Shown here in pieces: positions 8,424-16,534 of a stretch of DNA of 64,000 nt. Each line of letters opens with the position of its first letter. Within the stretch, counting starts at the first letter, position 1. This stretch comes from Rhodospirillum sp047263945. GTDB taxonomy: Bacteria > Pseudomonadota > Alphaproteobacteria > Rhodospirillales > Rhodospirillaceae. The stretch lies in NCBI RefSeq assembly GCF_047263945.1, contig NZ_JBLAVB010000002.1:186001-250000 (forward strand), read 5' to 3'. A program made the translations under genes and the position numbers. The notes below the pieces were generated by a model. That model searched no databases. It worked only from the letters and a program-made list of their open reading frames with translations, and was not told where the DNA came from.

Positions 8424-10163
8424 ATGGGGTGGATGTGGAAGCGAATAGTCTGGGTCCTCCTCCTTTTGAATATCGCGTTTCCGCTCTGCCTTCCCTCCCT
8501 TTCCAAAGCGGAGAGCCTTCAAACTGCGGGAGAGGTCCTCACCCCCAAGGACCAGACGCTCTATTCCCAAATCTTCGATGTCCAGGAAAAGGGCAACTGG
8601 AAAGCCGCCGACCGATTGATCGCCCAGGTCTCCAATCCCATCCTGATGGGCCACGTCACCTTTCAACGCCTGATGCACCCCACCGCCTATCGGGCCACGG
8701 GGGCCGAGCTGAAAGCCTGGCTGGAAGCCTATGCGGACCATCCCGGCGCCGATCGCATCCATAAGCTGGCGAGCCGCCGGACCTCTGCCCCGCTGGTGGA
8801 GCCGGAGGAGGATTTCCTCTCTGGAATCGGCAATGGGGGAACCGGCGGTACGGGGTGGCGCCTGGAGGGGAGCTACTCCCGTTCGGGCAAGGTTGCGGCG
8901 ACCAAACATTGGCGAAAATTTCTCCGTGCCCTGAACCGGGGCCACACTCTGGTCATCAAGGAACTCGTGGACGCGAAGGGAACCAAAGCCCTGGACCCCA
9001 TCGATGCCGACCGCATGAAGGCCGGATTGGCCTACGCCTATTTCGTCGATGGCCGGGATGATTGGGCCATCCAATGGGCGGAAGAGGCCGCCAAACGCTC
9101 CGGCGACCGGGTCCCCCTGGCCAATTGGGCGGCGGGATTGGCCCATTTCCGGGCGGGCGACTATGCCCAGGCAGCCCCCTTCCTGGAAGCCGTGGCCCGG
9201 GCGCCCAAAGCGTCAAGCTGGCTGCGTGCCGGGGGCGCCTATTGGGCTGCCCGCGCCCACCTGCGGAACCGCGAGCCGGAGAAATCCACGGCCCTGCTGG
9301 AGCGGGCGGCCGCCGTGCCCCGCTCATTCTATGGCATGGTCGCCCTTCGTGCCCTGGGCCGCCCCCTCCCCTTCGACTTCAAAAACGCCGAGGCCTCCCC
9401 CAGAGCCTATAAAAAGCTCGCCACCACCGCTGCGGGCGCCAGAGCCCTGGCCCTGATACAGGTGGGGCGCATGGCAGACGCCGAAGAGGAATTGCGCGGC
9501 CTTTACCCCAGCGCCGGACCGGAGCTGCGCCGCCATATCGTCGCCGTCGCTGCGGCCAAGGGGCTTCCCCAGATGGCTCTGCGCATCAGCGGCCTGGACA
9601 GTTCCTCCGGCGATGTTGCCCGCTATCCCCTGGCACCCTGGCGCCCGACAGACGGGTGGCGCGTCGACCCGGCCTTGGTCCATGCCTTCGCGCGCCAGGA
9701 AAGTGGTTTCAACCCCAAGGCCACCAGTGGCGCAGGCGCGAAAGGCTTGATGCAGTTGATGCCCGCGACGGCAGCCCATGTGGCCGGGGGCCGCTCGCTG
9801 AAGGGGGGCACACTCCTGTACAAACCAGAGGTCAGCCTATCCCTGGGACAGCGCTATCTGGACGAGCTGCTGACCAGTGGCCAGATCCAGGGAAACCTGT
9901 TTTTCCTGGCTGTGGCCTATAACAGCGGTCCCGGGCGCCTCCAGGGGTGGATCCGGGAGAACCGCTTCATGGGCGACCCCCTGATGTTTATCGAAAGCAT
10001 CTCTAGCCGGGAAAGCCGTATCTTCATCGAGAAGGTCCTCTCCAACTATTGGGCCTATCGGGCGCGCATGAAGAAACCCACCCCGACCCTGGATGCCGTT
10101 GCCGCCGGGGATTGGCCCCGCTATATGGAGAGCCAACAAGTGTCTGCGACCGTCATGCCCTAA
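8424..10163 (+). CDS. slt: Soluble lytic murein transglycosylase
   Basis: A 579-aa periplasmic enzyme that cleaves the MurNAc-GlcNAc bond of peptidoglycan to give 1,6-anhydro-MurNAc ends. A signal peptide (residues about 1-30: WVLLLLNIAFPLCLP) is followed by a helical superhelix region rich in TPR-like repeats. The C-terminal SLT domain has the motif RQESGFNP with the catalytic Glu at about 426, then GLMQLMPATA and AYNSGPGRLQGW. The ATG at 8424 follows GGAAGGAG. moaB starts 32 bp downstream, so co-transcription is possible. Domain order and length match Slt70-type enzymes. Confidence 0.93.
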   Translation: MGWMWKRIVWVLLLLNIAFPLCLPSLSKAESLQTAGEVLTPKDQTLYSQIFDVQEKGNWKAADRLIAQVSNPILMGHVTFQRLMHPTAYRATGAELKAWLEAYADHPGADRIHKLASRRTSAPLVEPEEDFLSGIGNGGTGGTGWRLEGSYSRSGKVAATKHWRKFLRALNRGHTLVIKELVDAKGTKALDPIDADRMKAGLAYAYFVDGRDDWAIQWAEEAAKRSGDRVPLANWAAGLAHFRAGDYAQAAPFLEAVARAPKASSWLRAGGAYWAARAHLRNREPEKSTALLERAAAVPRSFYGMVALRALGRPLPFDFKNAEASPRAYKKLATTAAGARALALIQVGRMADAEEELRGLYPSAGPELRRHIVAVAAAKGLPQMALRISGLDSSSGDVARYPLAPWRPTDGWRVDPALVHAFARQESGFNPKATSGAGAKGLMQLMPATAAHVAGGRSLKGGTLLYKPEVSLSLGQRYLDELLTSGQIQGNLFFLAVAYNSGPGRLQGWIRENRFMGDPLMFIESISSRESRIFIEKVLSNYWAYRARMKKPTPTLDAVAAGDWPRYMESQQVSATVMP

Positions 10164-10195
10164 GGTCGCGACCATCCCTTCCTGAGGAACACCCC

Positions 10196-10732
10196 ATGGC
10201 CGGTATCGACGAGTCCAAACCCTTCCTTCCCGTGCGCATCGCCATCCTGACCGTCTCCGACACCCGGGACCTGGACTCCGACAAAAGCGGGGCCACCCTG
10301 GTCGAGCGCCTGGAGAAGGCCGGACACGAATTGGCCGACCGGACCATCGTCAAGGACGATGTAGCGGCCATCCGCGCCACCCTGGAACGGTGGATCGATG
10401 ACCCCAAGGTGGATGTGGTGATTTCCACCGGCGGCACCGGCGTGACCGGCCGGGACGTGACGCCAGAGGCCTTCAAGGGAGTCTACGAAAAGGAAATCCC
10501 CGGATTCGGCGAGTTGTTCCGCCAACTGTCCTTCGCCAAGATCGGAACATCGACCATCCAATCCCGGGCCACGGCAGGTGTGGCCCGGGGCACCTACCTG
10601 TTTGCCCTGCCCGGATCCACCGGAGCCTGCAAAGACGGCTGGGACGACATTCTCGTTTGGCAACTGGACAGCCGCTACCGACCCTGTAACTTTGTCGAAT
10701 TAATGCCCCGCTTGATGGAACATATGAAATAG
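10196..10732 (+). CDS. moaB: Molybdenum cofactor biosynthesis protein MoaB
   Basis: A 178-aa MoaB/MogA-fold protein implicated in molybdopterin adenylylation. It shows the family core: AILTVSDTRD near residue 20, VVISTGGTGVTGRDVTPEA around 78-96, and the GTYLFALPGSTGACKDGWDD nucleotide/pterin-binding segment. The ATG at 10196 follows GAGGAAC; the earlier in-frame start overlaps the transglycosylase gene and is rejected. It sits between slt and a small gene, without other cofactor genes nearby, so the pathway partners are elsewhere. Confidence 0.93.
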   Translation: MAGIDESKPFLPVRIAILTVSDTRDLDSDKSGATLVERLEKAGHELADRTIVKDDVAAIRATLERWIDDPKVDVVISTGGTGVTGRDVTPEAFKGVYEKEIPGFGELFRQLSFAKIGTSTIQSRATAGVARGTYLFALPGSTGACKDGWDDILVWQLDSRYRPCNFVELMPRLMEHMK

Positions 10733-10788
10733 GATCTTCCGGGAAAACCCAGTCGTCCTGTTCAGCCAGCCAGAACTTGAGAAAACCA

Positions 10789-11025
10789 ATGACCTCCACC
10801 GTCCTGCCACAGCAGCGTCTTTTGTTGGAATTGATTGCCATGTCCGGGGACATCGCCGTCCTCAACATTGCCAAGCATTCCATCCTCTGGCGCACCTTGG
10901 ACGAATGCCGGACCAAAGGTTGGCTCAAGGTCTCCCGGATCAGTGACGGCGTGCACAAGGCCAGCCTGCTGGACCCCGGACGCAGCATCGTCCGCGAGGA
11001 ATTCGAGACCGGTCTGGGGATCTAA
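10789..11025 (+). CDS. Small uncharacterised protein (possible winged-helix fold)
   Basis: A 78-aa frame that reads like a real protein: a helical N-terminus (QQRLLLELIAMSGDIAVLNIA), a turn, then DECRTKGWLKVSRISDGVHKASLLDPGR, a pattern compatible with a small winged helix. Codon use resembles the neighbours. An in-frame TTG lies at 10777, but the ATG at 10789 is preferred. It ends 137 bp before trpB, the place where many alphaproteobacteria carry trpF. I do not recognise the family; a DNA-binding role is only a guess from helix/turn spacing. Confidence 0.6.
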   Translation: MTSTVLPQQRLLLELIAMSGDIAVLNIAKHSILWRTLDECRTKGWLKVSRISDGVHKASLLDPGRSIVREEFETGLGI

Positions 11026-11162
11026 CGCCTCCCCCCGCCCGTATGACAGAGACAGCATGGACCAAGGGTTCTTTGCTCCCGACCCTATACCGGGCTATAA
11101 CCACCGCCCAATTTCCATGCTCCCTTTCGCGTATCCAAGGCCCCAGGTTAAGGACTCTTCCG

Positions 11163-12389
11163 ATGAACGCGCCCCTGAACACCTATCGCTCCGGACCGGA
11201 CGACCAAGGCCATTTCGGCATCCACGGAGGTCGTTATGTAGCAGAAACATTAATGCCCCTGATCCTGGAACTGGAGACGGCCTGGGACGCTGCGCGGAAC
11301 GATCCGGCCTTTCACACCACATTGAACGGCTATCTCTCGACCTTCGTGGGTCGGCCCAGCCCCCTTTACTTCGCCAGCCGCCTCACCGAAAAACTGGGCG
11401 GAGCCAAGATCTATTTCAAGCGCGAGGACCTGAACCACACCGGCGCGCACAAGATCAACAACTGCATGGGCCAGATCCTGCTGGCCCAACGCATGGGCAA
11501 AAAGCGCATCATCGCCGAAACCGGGGCGGGTCAACATGGCGTGGCCACGGCCACGGTCTGTGCCCTCTTTGGTCTGGATTGCGTGATCTACATGGGCGCC
11601 ACCGACATCGAGCGCCAAGCCCCCAACGTCTTCCGCATGAAGCTGTTGGGCGCCGAGGTCAAGCCGGTGACCAGTGGCACGGGCACCCTGAAGGATGCCA
11701 TGAATGATGCGCTCCGCGACTGGGTGGCCAATGTCGACAGCACCTATTACCTGATCGGCACCGCTGCGGGTCCCCACCCCTATCCGGCCATGGTCCGCGA
11801 CCTGCAAAAGGTCATCGGCGAGGAAGTCCGCGAGCAAATCCTGGCCGCCGAGGGGCGCCTGCCCGACAGCTTGGTGGCCTGCATCGGCGGCGGATCCAAC
11901 GCCATTGGCCTGTTCCACCCCTTCCTGGATGACCCCGATGTCCGGATCATCGGCGTGGAGGCCGCAGGCGAGGGTCTACACGGCAAGCATGCGGCCTCCA
12001 TGACCGGTGGCAAGCCCGGCGTGCTCCACGGCAACCGGACCTACCTTCTGCAAGACCAGGACGGCCAGATCACCGAAGCCCATTCCATCTCCGCCGGGTT
12101 GGACTATCCCGGCGTGGGGCCGGAACATTCCTGGCTCAAGGATACGGGTCGTGTTGACTATGTCCCCATTACGGATGCGGAAGCGGTTGAGGCTTTCCAG
12201 GAGACGACTCGGCTGGAGGGGATCATTCCGGCCCTGGAAAGCAGCCATGCCATCGCCCACGCCATGAAAATTGCCCCCAACCTGCCCAAGGATCACCTGA
12301 TGGTGATCAACCTCTCGGGACGGGGCGACAAGGACGTCAACACCATTGCCCAGGCCATTGGCCAATCCAAGGGGGAAGACCTGTCATGA
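11163..12389 (+). CDS. trpB: Tryptophan synthase beta chain
   Basis: A 408-aa PLP enzyme that condenses indole with L-serine to make tryptophan, working as an alpha2-beta2 complex with TrpA. The PLP lysine is Lys97 in HTGAHKINN; the phosphate-binding GGGSNAIG loop and AETGAGQHGVA are present. The ATG at 11163 (MNAPLNTYRS) follows TTAAGGACT. An in-frame extension to 11043 adds a segment not typical of TrpB. The stop overlaps the trpA start (ATGA), which implies coupled, equimolar translation. Confidence 0.97.
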   Translation: MNAPLNTYRSGPDDQGHFGIHGGRYVAETLMPLILELETAWDAARNDPAFHTTLNGYLSTFVGRPSPLYFASRLTEKLGGAKIYFKREDLNHTGAHKINNCMGQILLAQRMGKKRIIAETGAGQHGVATATVCALFGLDCVIYMGATDIERQAPNVFRMKLLGAEVKPVTSGTGTLKDAMNDALRDWVANVDSTYYLIGTAAGPHPYPAMVRDLQKVIGEEVREQILAAEGRLPDSLVACIGGGSNAIGLFHPFLDDPDVRIIGVEAAGEGLHGKHAASMTGGKPGVLHGNRTYLLQDQDGQITEAHSISAGLDYPGVGPEHSWLKDTGRVDYVPITDAEAVEAFQETTRLEGIIPALESSHAIAHAMKIAPNLPKDHLMVINLSGRGDKDVNTIAQAIGQSKGEDLS

Positions 12390-13192
12390 GCACCACCACG
12401 CCCCAAACGGATCGCCTGACCCGCCGTTTCGCTGCTCTGAAGGCAGAAGGGCGCGGCGGTCTGGTCACCTACACCATGGCCGGAGACCCGACCCCGGAAA
12501 AGGCGCTGGACATCCTCAAGGGTCTGCCTGCGGCCGGAGCCGACGTGATCGAACTGGGCATGCCCTTTTCCGATCCCATGGCCGACGGCCCGGCCATCCA
12601 GGCGGCGGCGCTCCGGGCCTTGGGTCAGGGCATGACCCTCAAGGGCACGCTCGACACCCTGCGGGCCTTCCGCGAGACCGACAACGAAACCCCCGTCGTC
12701 CTGATGGGCTACTACAACCCCATCTATATCCATGGCGGCGAGGCCTTCGCCCGGGATGCGGCAGAGGCGGGGGCCGATGGCCTGATCATCGTCGATCTGC
12801 CACCGGAAGAAGCCGAGGAACTGCTGCCCCAGCTGCGCGCCCAGGGTCTGCATCTGATCATGCTGACCACCCCCACCTCCGACGACGCCCGTCTGCCCCG
12901 GGTGCTGGAGAAGGCCGGTGGCTTTGTCTATTACGTCTCGATCACCGGCATCACCGGAACCGCAGCCGCCGCCGAGGATGCCGTCGCCGCAGCCGTGACC
13001 CGGATCCGCGCCCATACGGATCTGCCTGTGGCCGTGGGCTTCGGTGTCTCCACACCCGAACAGGCCGCAACCATGTCTCGAATCGGCGACGCGGCTGTCG
13101 TGGGCTCGGCCATTGTCCGCAAGATCGAAGAGGGGGGGGATGTTCTGGGGTTTGTCGGAAGTCTGGCCCAGGCCATCCGCAAAACCGCGTAA
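12386..13192 (+). CDS. trpA: Tryptophan synthase alpha chain
   Basis: A 268-aa TIM-barrel lyase that splits indole-3-glycerol phosphate into indole and glyceraldehyde 3-phosphate and channels indole to TrpB. Catalytic Glu56 and Asp67 are in the motif ELGMPFSDPMADGPAIQ. The phosphate-binding end contains VGFGVSTPEQA and VVGSAIVRKI. It overlaps trpB by 4 bp and precedes accD by 86 bp. Full length for the family. Confidence 0.97.
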   Translation: MSTTTPQTDRLTRRFAALKAEGRGGLVTYTMAGDPTPEKALDILKGLPAAGADVIELGMPFSDPMADGPAIQAAALRALGQGMTLKGTLDTLRAFRETDNETPVVLMGYYNPIYIHGGEAFARDAAEAGADGLIIVDLPPEEAEELLPQLRAQGLHLIMLTTPTSDDARLPRVLEKAGGFVYYVSITGITGTAAAAEDAVAAAVTRIRAHTDLPVAVGFGVSTPEQAATMSRIGDAAVVGSAIVRKIEEGGDVLGFVGSLAQAIRKTA

Positions 13193-13278
13193 CTCCCGTT
13201 CTGTCCCTCCGACACTTTCGCATCGCACCAGAAGTCTTTACACTGCGCCCATCGCGCCATTGAAAAGAGCATGCTCCC

Positions 13279-14283
13279 ATGAACTGGCTGACAAGCTTCG
13301 TCCGCCCCAAGATCCGCAGTCTGGTTGGCCCCAAGGAGGTTCCCGAGAATCTCTGGCGGAAGTGCCCATCCTGCGGCCATATGATCTTCCATAAGGAGCT
13401 GGAGAAGGCGCTACAGGTGTGCACCCATTGCGGCCACCACATGCGTCTGCCGGTGAAACAGCGCTTAAAGCTGCTGTTTGATGGCGGAGCCTATACGGCC
13501 ATCGAGCTGCCCAAACCCGCCCATGATCCCCTGCGCTTCAAGGACCTGAAGCGCTACGGTGACCGCCTGAAGGACGCCCAGGCCAAGACCGGGGAAAAGG
13601 ACGCCATCCTGGTCACCCATGGCAAGCTGCAGGGTCAGAACGTGGTGATCGCAGCCTTCGATTTCGACTTCATGGGCGGCTCCATGGGCATGGCCGTGGG
13701 CGAGGGTTTGGTTGCCGCAGCCGAATTGGCCATCCTGCAGAAAGCGCCCCTGATCGCCATCCCCGCATCTGGTGGCGCCCGTATGCAGGAAGGCATTCTG
13801 TCCCTGATGCAGATGGCCCGGACCACGGTGGCTGTGGACAAGGTCAAGGAAGCGGGACTTCCCTATATCGTCCTGCTTACCGACCCGACAACGGGAGGGG
13901 TCACGGCCTCCTTCGCCATGCTGGGCGACGTCGCCATTGCCGAACCCGGTGCGGTGATCGGCTTCGCCGGGGCCCGGGTGATCGAGGCGACCATCCGCGA
14001 AACCCTGCCAGAAGGCTTCCAACGCGCCGAATACCTGTTGGACCATGGCATGGTTGACATGGTCGTTTCGCGCACGGAACTGAAAGACACCTTGGGCAAG
14101 ATCCTGGCCATGCTGACCCATAGACAGGCTGCGGGCGACGTCATTCCCCTGCCATCGGACAAGGCTCCTGTGACGGCCAAACCGACCCAGAAAGAGAAAC
14201 CGGTCGACAGAAAAATTGTCCAGGACGGGGACTTCGAGGTCGTGGACGACGGTTCTTCAGACAGAACAAAACCTGCAGAATAG
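13279..14283 (+). CDS. accD: Acetyl-CoA carboxylase carboxyltransferase beta subunit
   Basis: A 334-aa subunit that, with AccA, transfers carboxyl from biotin to acetyl-CoA to make malonyl-CoA. An N-terminal four-cysteine zinc ribbon (Cys29, Cys32, Cys48, Cys51; KCPSCGH...VCTHCGHH) precedes the crotonase-like carboxyltransferase core with SGGARMQEG and DPTTGGVTASFAM. The C-terminal 40 residues are a low-complexity charged tail. An ATG 8 bp upstream is out of frame. It lies in the trpB-trpA-accD-folC order common in alphaproteobacteria. Confidence 0.97.
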   Translation: MNWLTSFVRPKIRSLVGPKEVPENLWRKCPSCGHMIFHKELEKALQVCTHCGHHMRLPVKQRLKLLFDGGAYTAIELPKPAHDPLRFKDLKRYGDRLKDAQAKTGEKDAILVTHGKLQGQNVVIAAFDFDFMGGSMGMAVGEGLVAAAELAILQKAPLIAIPASGGARMQEGILSLMQMARTTVAVDKVKEAGLPYIVLLTDPTTGGVTASFAMLGDVAIAEPGAVIGFAGARVIEATIRETLPEGFQRAEYLLDHGMVDMVVSRTELKDTLGKILAMLTHRQAAGDVIPLPSDKAPVTAKPTQKEKPVDRKIVQDGDFEVVDDGSSDRTKPAE

Positions 14284-14356
14284 AGGTGCAGGATCCGAGT
14301 GACTCTGGACGGGAGCACTCGCATTGCGTTCCACTCCATAAATTGGTGAGGCGATC

Positions 14357-15676
14357 ATGGGCCCTTCAGATGCCGTTCTCGCCCGGTTAATGACATTACA
14401 CCCCAAAGTCATTGACCTGTCCTTGGGGCGGGTCGAACGGCTCCTCGCCGCTCTGGGCCATCCAGAGCGCGCTCTTCCCCCGGTGATCCATGTCGCCGGG
14501 ACCAACGGCAAGGGCTCGACCGTCGCTTTCCTGCGGGCCGCACTGGAGGCTGCGGGGTTAAGGGTCCATGCCTATACCAGCCCCCATCTGGTCCGCTTCA
14601 ACGAACGAATCCGCCTATCAGGCAAGCTCATCTCGGAAGAGGCCTTAGCCGCTCTGCTGGAGGAGGTTGAAGCCGCCAATGGGGAGGCCCCCATCACGTA
14701 TTTCGAGGTCACCACCGCCGCTGCCTTTCTGGCCTTCTCCCGCTCACCGGCCAATGTGTTGCTCTTGGAGGTTGGCCTGGGGGGCCGTCTGGACGCCACC
14801 AATGTGATCGAGAGCCCGGCGGTGACCGTGATCACGCCCGTCGACCTGGACCACCAGGGATATTTGGGCTCCAGCCTGGCGGCCATCGCGGCGGAGAAGG
14901 CCGGCATCATGAAACCCGGCGTCACCGCCGTGGTCGCCCCCCAAAAACCGGAAGCGCTCGCGGTCATTTCTGCCCATTCCGACGAAATCGGGGCGCCCCT
15001 CTCCCTGGGTGAGCAGTCCTGGCAATGGACCGACACGGCATCGGGATGGCGCTATGGCATGACCCACGTCCTGCCTGAGCCCCGCCTGATGGGGGAACAC
15101 CAAAAGGCCAATGCGGCCCTTGCCTTCGCCGCCCTGGATGCCCTGGAGACGGCGACGGGTCTGACCGTGGACTGGGCAGCCCGCACCAAGGCGATGACCA
15201 CCGTGGATTGGCCGGCCCGCCTGCAACGCTTGACGACGGGAGCTCTGGCGGACCGTCTGCCCGGCGATTTCTCCCTTTGGCTGGACGGTGGCCATAATCC
15301 CCATGCCGCCCATGCCCTGGCCAGCACCCTGGCCACCAGTTCTCCCGGCGAGACCCATGGAACAGGCCCCCTGGATCTCGTCTGCGGCATGTTGGACACC
15401 AAGGACACGTTGGGTTTTCTCAAACCCCTGGCGAGCCTGACCCGCACGTTCATTGCCGTCCCCGTGGCCTCCGGCCAGACCGGCGCGGGCCTGCCAGCCC
15501 ATGTGCTGGCCGATCTTGCCCGGCAGGCGGGCTTCAAGGAGGTCCGCACCGCCAGCAGCGTGACCCGCGCCCTGAAAGACTTGGCCGGTCGTGATGGCCC
15601 CGCCCGGGTGCTGATTTGCGGCTCGCTCTATCTCGCGGGTGCCGCGCTTTGGGAAAATGGGACACCACCCGTTTAA
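14357..15676 (+). CDS. folC: Folylpolyglutamate synthase / dihydrofolate synthase
   Basis: A 439-aa Mur-ligase-like ATPase that adds glutamate to dihydropteroate and then to folates. The P-loop GTNGKGST is at 48-55. TSPHLVRFNERIR, LLEVGLGGRLDATNV and the C-terminal LDGGHNPHAA motif complete the family signature. The ATG at 14357 follows GTGAGGCGATC. Its stop overlaps by 4 bp, tail to tail, with the DJ-1 family gene on the other strand, leaving no room for a separate terminator. Confidence 0.96.
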   Translation: MGPSDAVLARLMTLHPKVIDLSLGRVERLLAALGHPERALPPVIHVAGTNGKGSTVAFLRAALEAAGLRVHAYTSPHLVRFNERIRLSGKLISEEALAALLEEVEAANGEAPITYFEVTTAAAFLAFSRSPANVLLLEVGLGGRLDATNVIESPAVTVITPVDLDHQGYLGSSLAAIAAEKAGIMKPGVTAVVAPQKPEALAVISAHSDEIGAPLSLGEQSWQWTDTASGWRYGMTHVLPEPRLMGEHQKANAALAFAALDALETATGLTVDWAARTKAMTTVDWPARLQRLTTGALADRLPGDFSLWLDGGHNPHAAHALASTLATSSPGETHGTGPLDLVCGMLDTKDTLGFLKPLASLTRTFIAVPVASGQTGAGLPAHVLADLARQAGFKEVRTASSVTRALKDLAGRDGPARVLICGSLYLAGAALWENGTPPV

Positions 15677-16299
15677 CACCGGACCCCGGTTCTAAACGCG
15701 GGGAGCCCCCCTCCAAGAACGACTTCCATCGCGCGGGCCACATAGGACTCTTTCTCGCCAACCGGTGCCACATAGTGAATCGCCGCCCGGGCGTCGTCCT
15801 CGGACCCCAATTTCGCCAGGACCCAAGCGGCCAGATATTGGGACGCCAGACATCCTCCTGCCGTGGCGATATGGCCTTCGGCATGAAACGGCTTCTCCAA
15901 CACCCGAACTCCCGCCTCAATCGCCCAAGGTTTCGTCGTCAGGTCCGTGCAAACCGGACCCTCCCCGATCCACCCCAATTTGGCCAAGAGCAAGGCGCCG
16001 GAACATTGCGCGCCAATCAATTGCCGCATCGGATCCAAACGAATTTGATCCAGCACCGAGCGATCCCGCACGACCTCTCGGGTTTTCATACCGCTTCCGA
16101 TCAGAACGGCGTCCGCGCTTGCAGCGAAATCCAGCGACTGTTCCGCCTGAATCGTTACGCCGTTCATCGATGTCACCTGGGCTGTTGGACACGTAATCGA
16201 TGCCTTCCAGCCCTTGCTCCGCATCCGATTCAAGATGGCGGACGCGACGAAGGAATCCAATTCGTTGAAGCCATCAAACGTGAGGATCGCAATTTGCAT
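15673..16299 (-). CDS. DJ-1/PfpI family protein
   Basis: A 208-aa class I glutamine-amidotransferase-like protein. The nucleophile elbow IGAQCSGALLLAKLG puts the reactive cysteine at Cys99; the conserved glutamate near the N-terminus is Glu13 (FDGFNELDSF). Members include isocyanide hydratases, glyoxalase III/deglycase-like proteins and regulators; the exact substrate cannot be read from the sequence. The start at 16299 follows AAAGGGCG. It is transcribed divergently from a MocR-type regulator, so that regulator may control it. The upstream frame to 16659 runs through a repeat and is rejected. Confidence 0.85.
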   Translation of the reverse strand: MQIAILTFDGFNELDSFVASAILNRMRSKGWKASITCPTAQVTSMNGVTIQAEQSLDFAASADAVLIGSGMKTREVVRDRSVLDQIRLDPMRQLIGAQCSGALLLAKLGWIGEGPVCTDLTTKPWAIEAGVRVLEKPFHAEGHIATAGGCLASQYLAAWVLAKLGSEDDARAAIHYVAPVGEKESYVARAMEVVLGGGLPAFRTGVRC

Positions 16300-16322
16300 G
16301 GTCGCCCTTTCATGATGCGCGG

Positions 16323-16450
16323 CACGGTACACGACAGTATCTCGTCTTTTTTGGGCTTGGGGTCTGGGGCCTTTCGGCCCCAGCCTCGCCAATGAGGGGG
16401 GGACGAGGCAAAACCCCGTGACGGGAAAACTCCCCCTGTCGCGTACTGTG
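16323..16450 (+). repeat. R1 repeat, complete copy with terminal inverted repeats
   Basis: It starts CACGGTACACGACAGTATC and ends CCCCCTGTCGCGTACTGTG, giving 15-bp imperfect terminal inverted repeats. The interior has TCGTCTTTTTTGGGC and the perfect hairpin CTGGGGCC-TTTC-GGCCCCAG, then ACCCCGTGACGGGAAAAC. It fills most of the intergenic region between the DJ-1 gene and the MocR gene. It has no transposase, so it is MITE-like. Confidence 0.8.
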
Positions 16451-16497
16451 GATGCGCTGTTTTCACTGGTGGGCACAGATTGATCCGGCGACATTAT

Positions 16498-16529
16498 CGG
16501 TGCAATTGAAACATTAACCTCGGTGCAAT
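16498..16529 (+). promoter_or_regulatory. Candidate MocR operator: two direct CGGTGCAAT repeats
   Basis: CGGTGCAAT occurs at 16498-16506 and 16521-16529, start-to-start spacing 23 bp, about two helical turns, just upstream of the MocR gene. MocR/PdxR regulators typically bind spaced direct repeats in divergent promoters. The second copy overlaps an alternative GTG start at 16523, favouring the ATG at 16535. Confidence 0.5.
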
Positions 16530-16534
16530 ATAGC

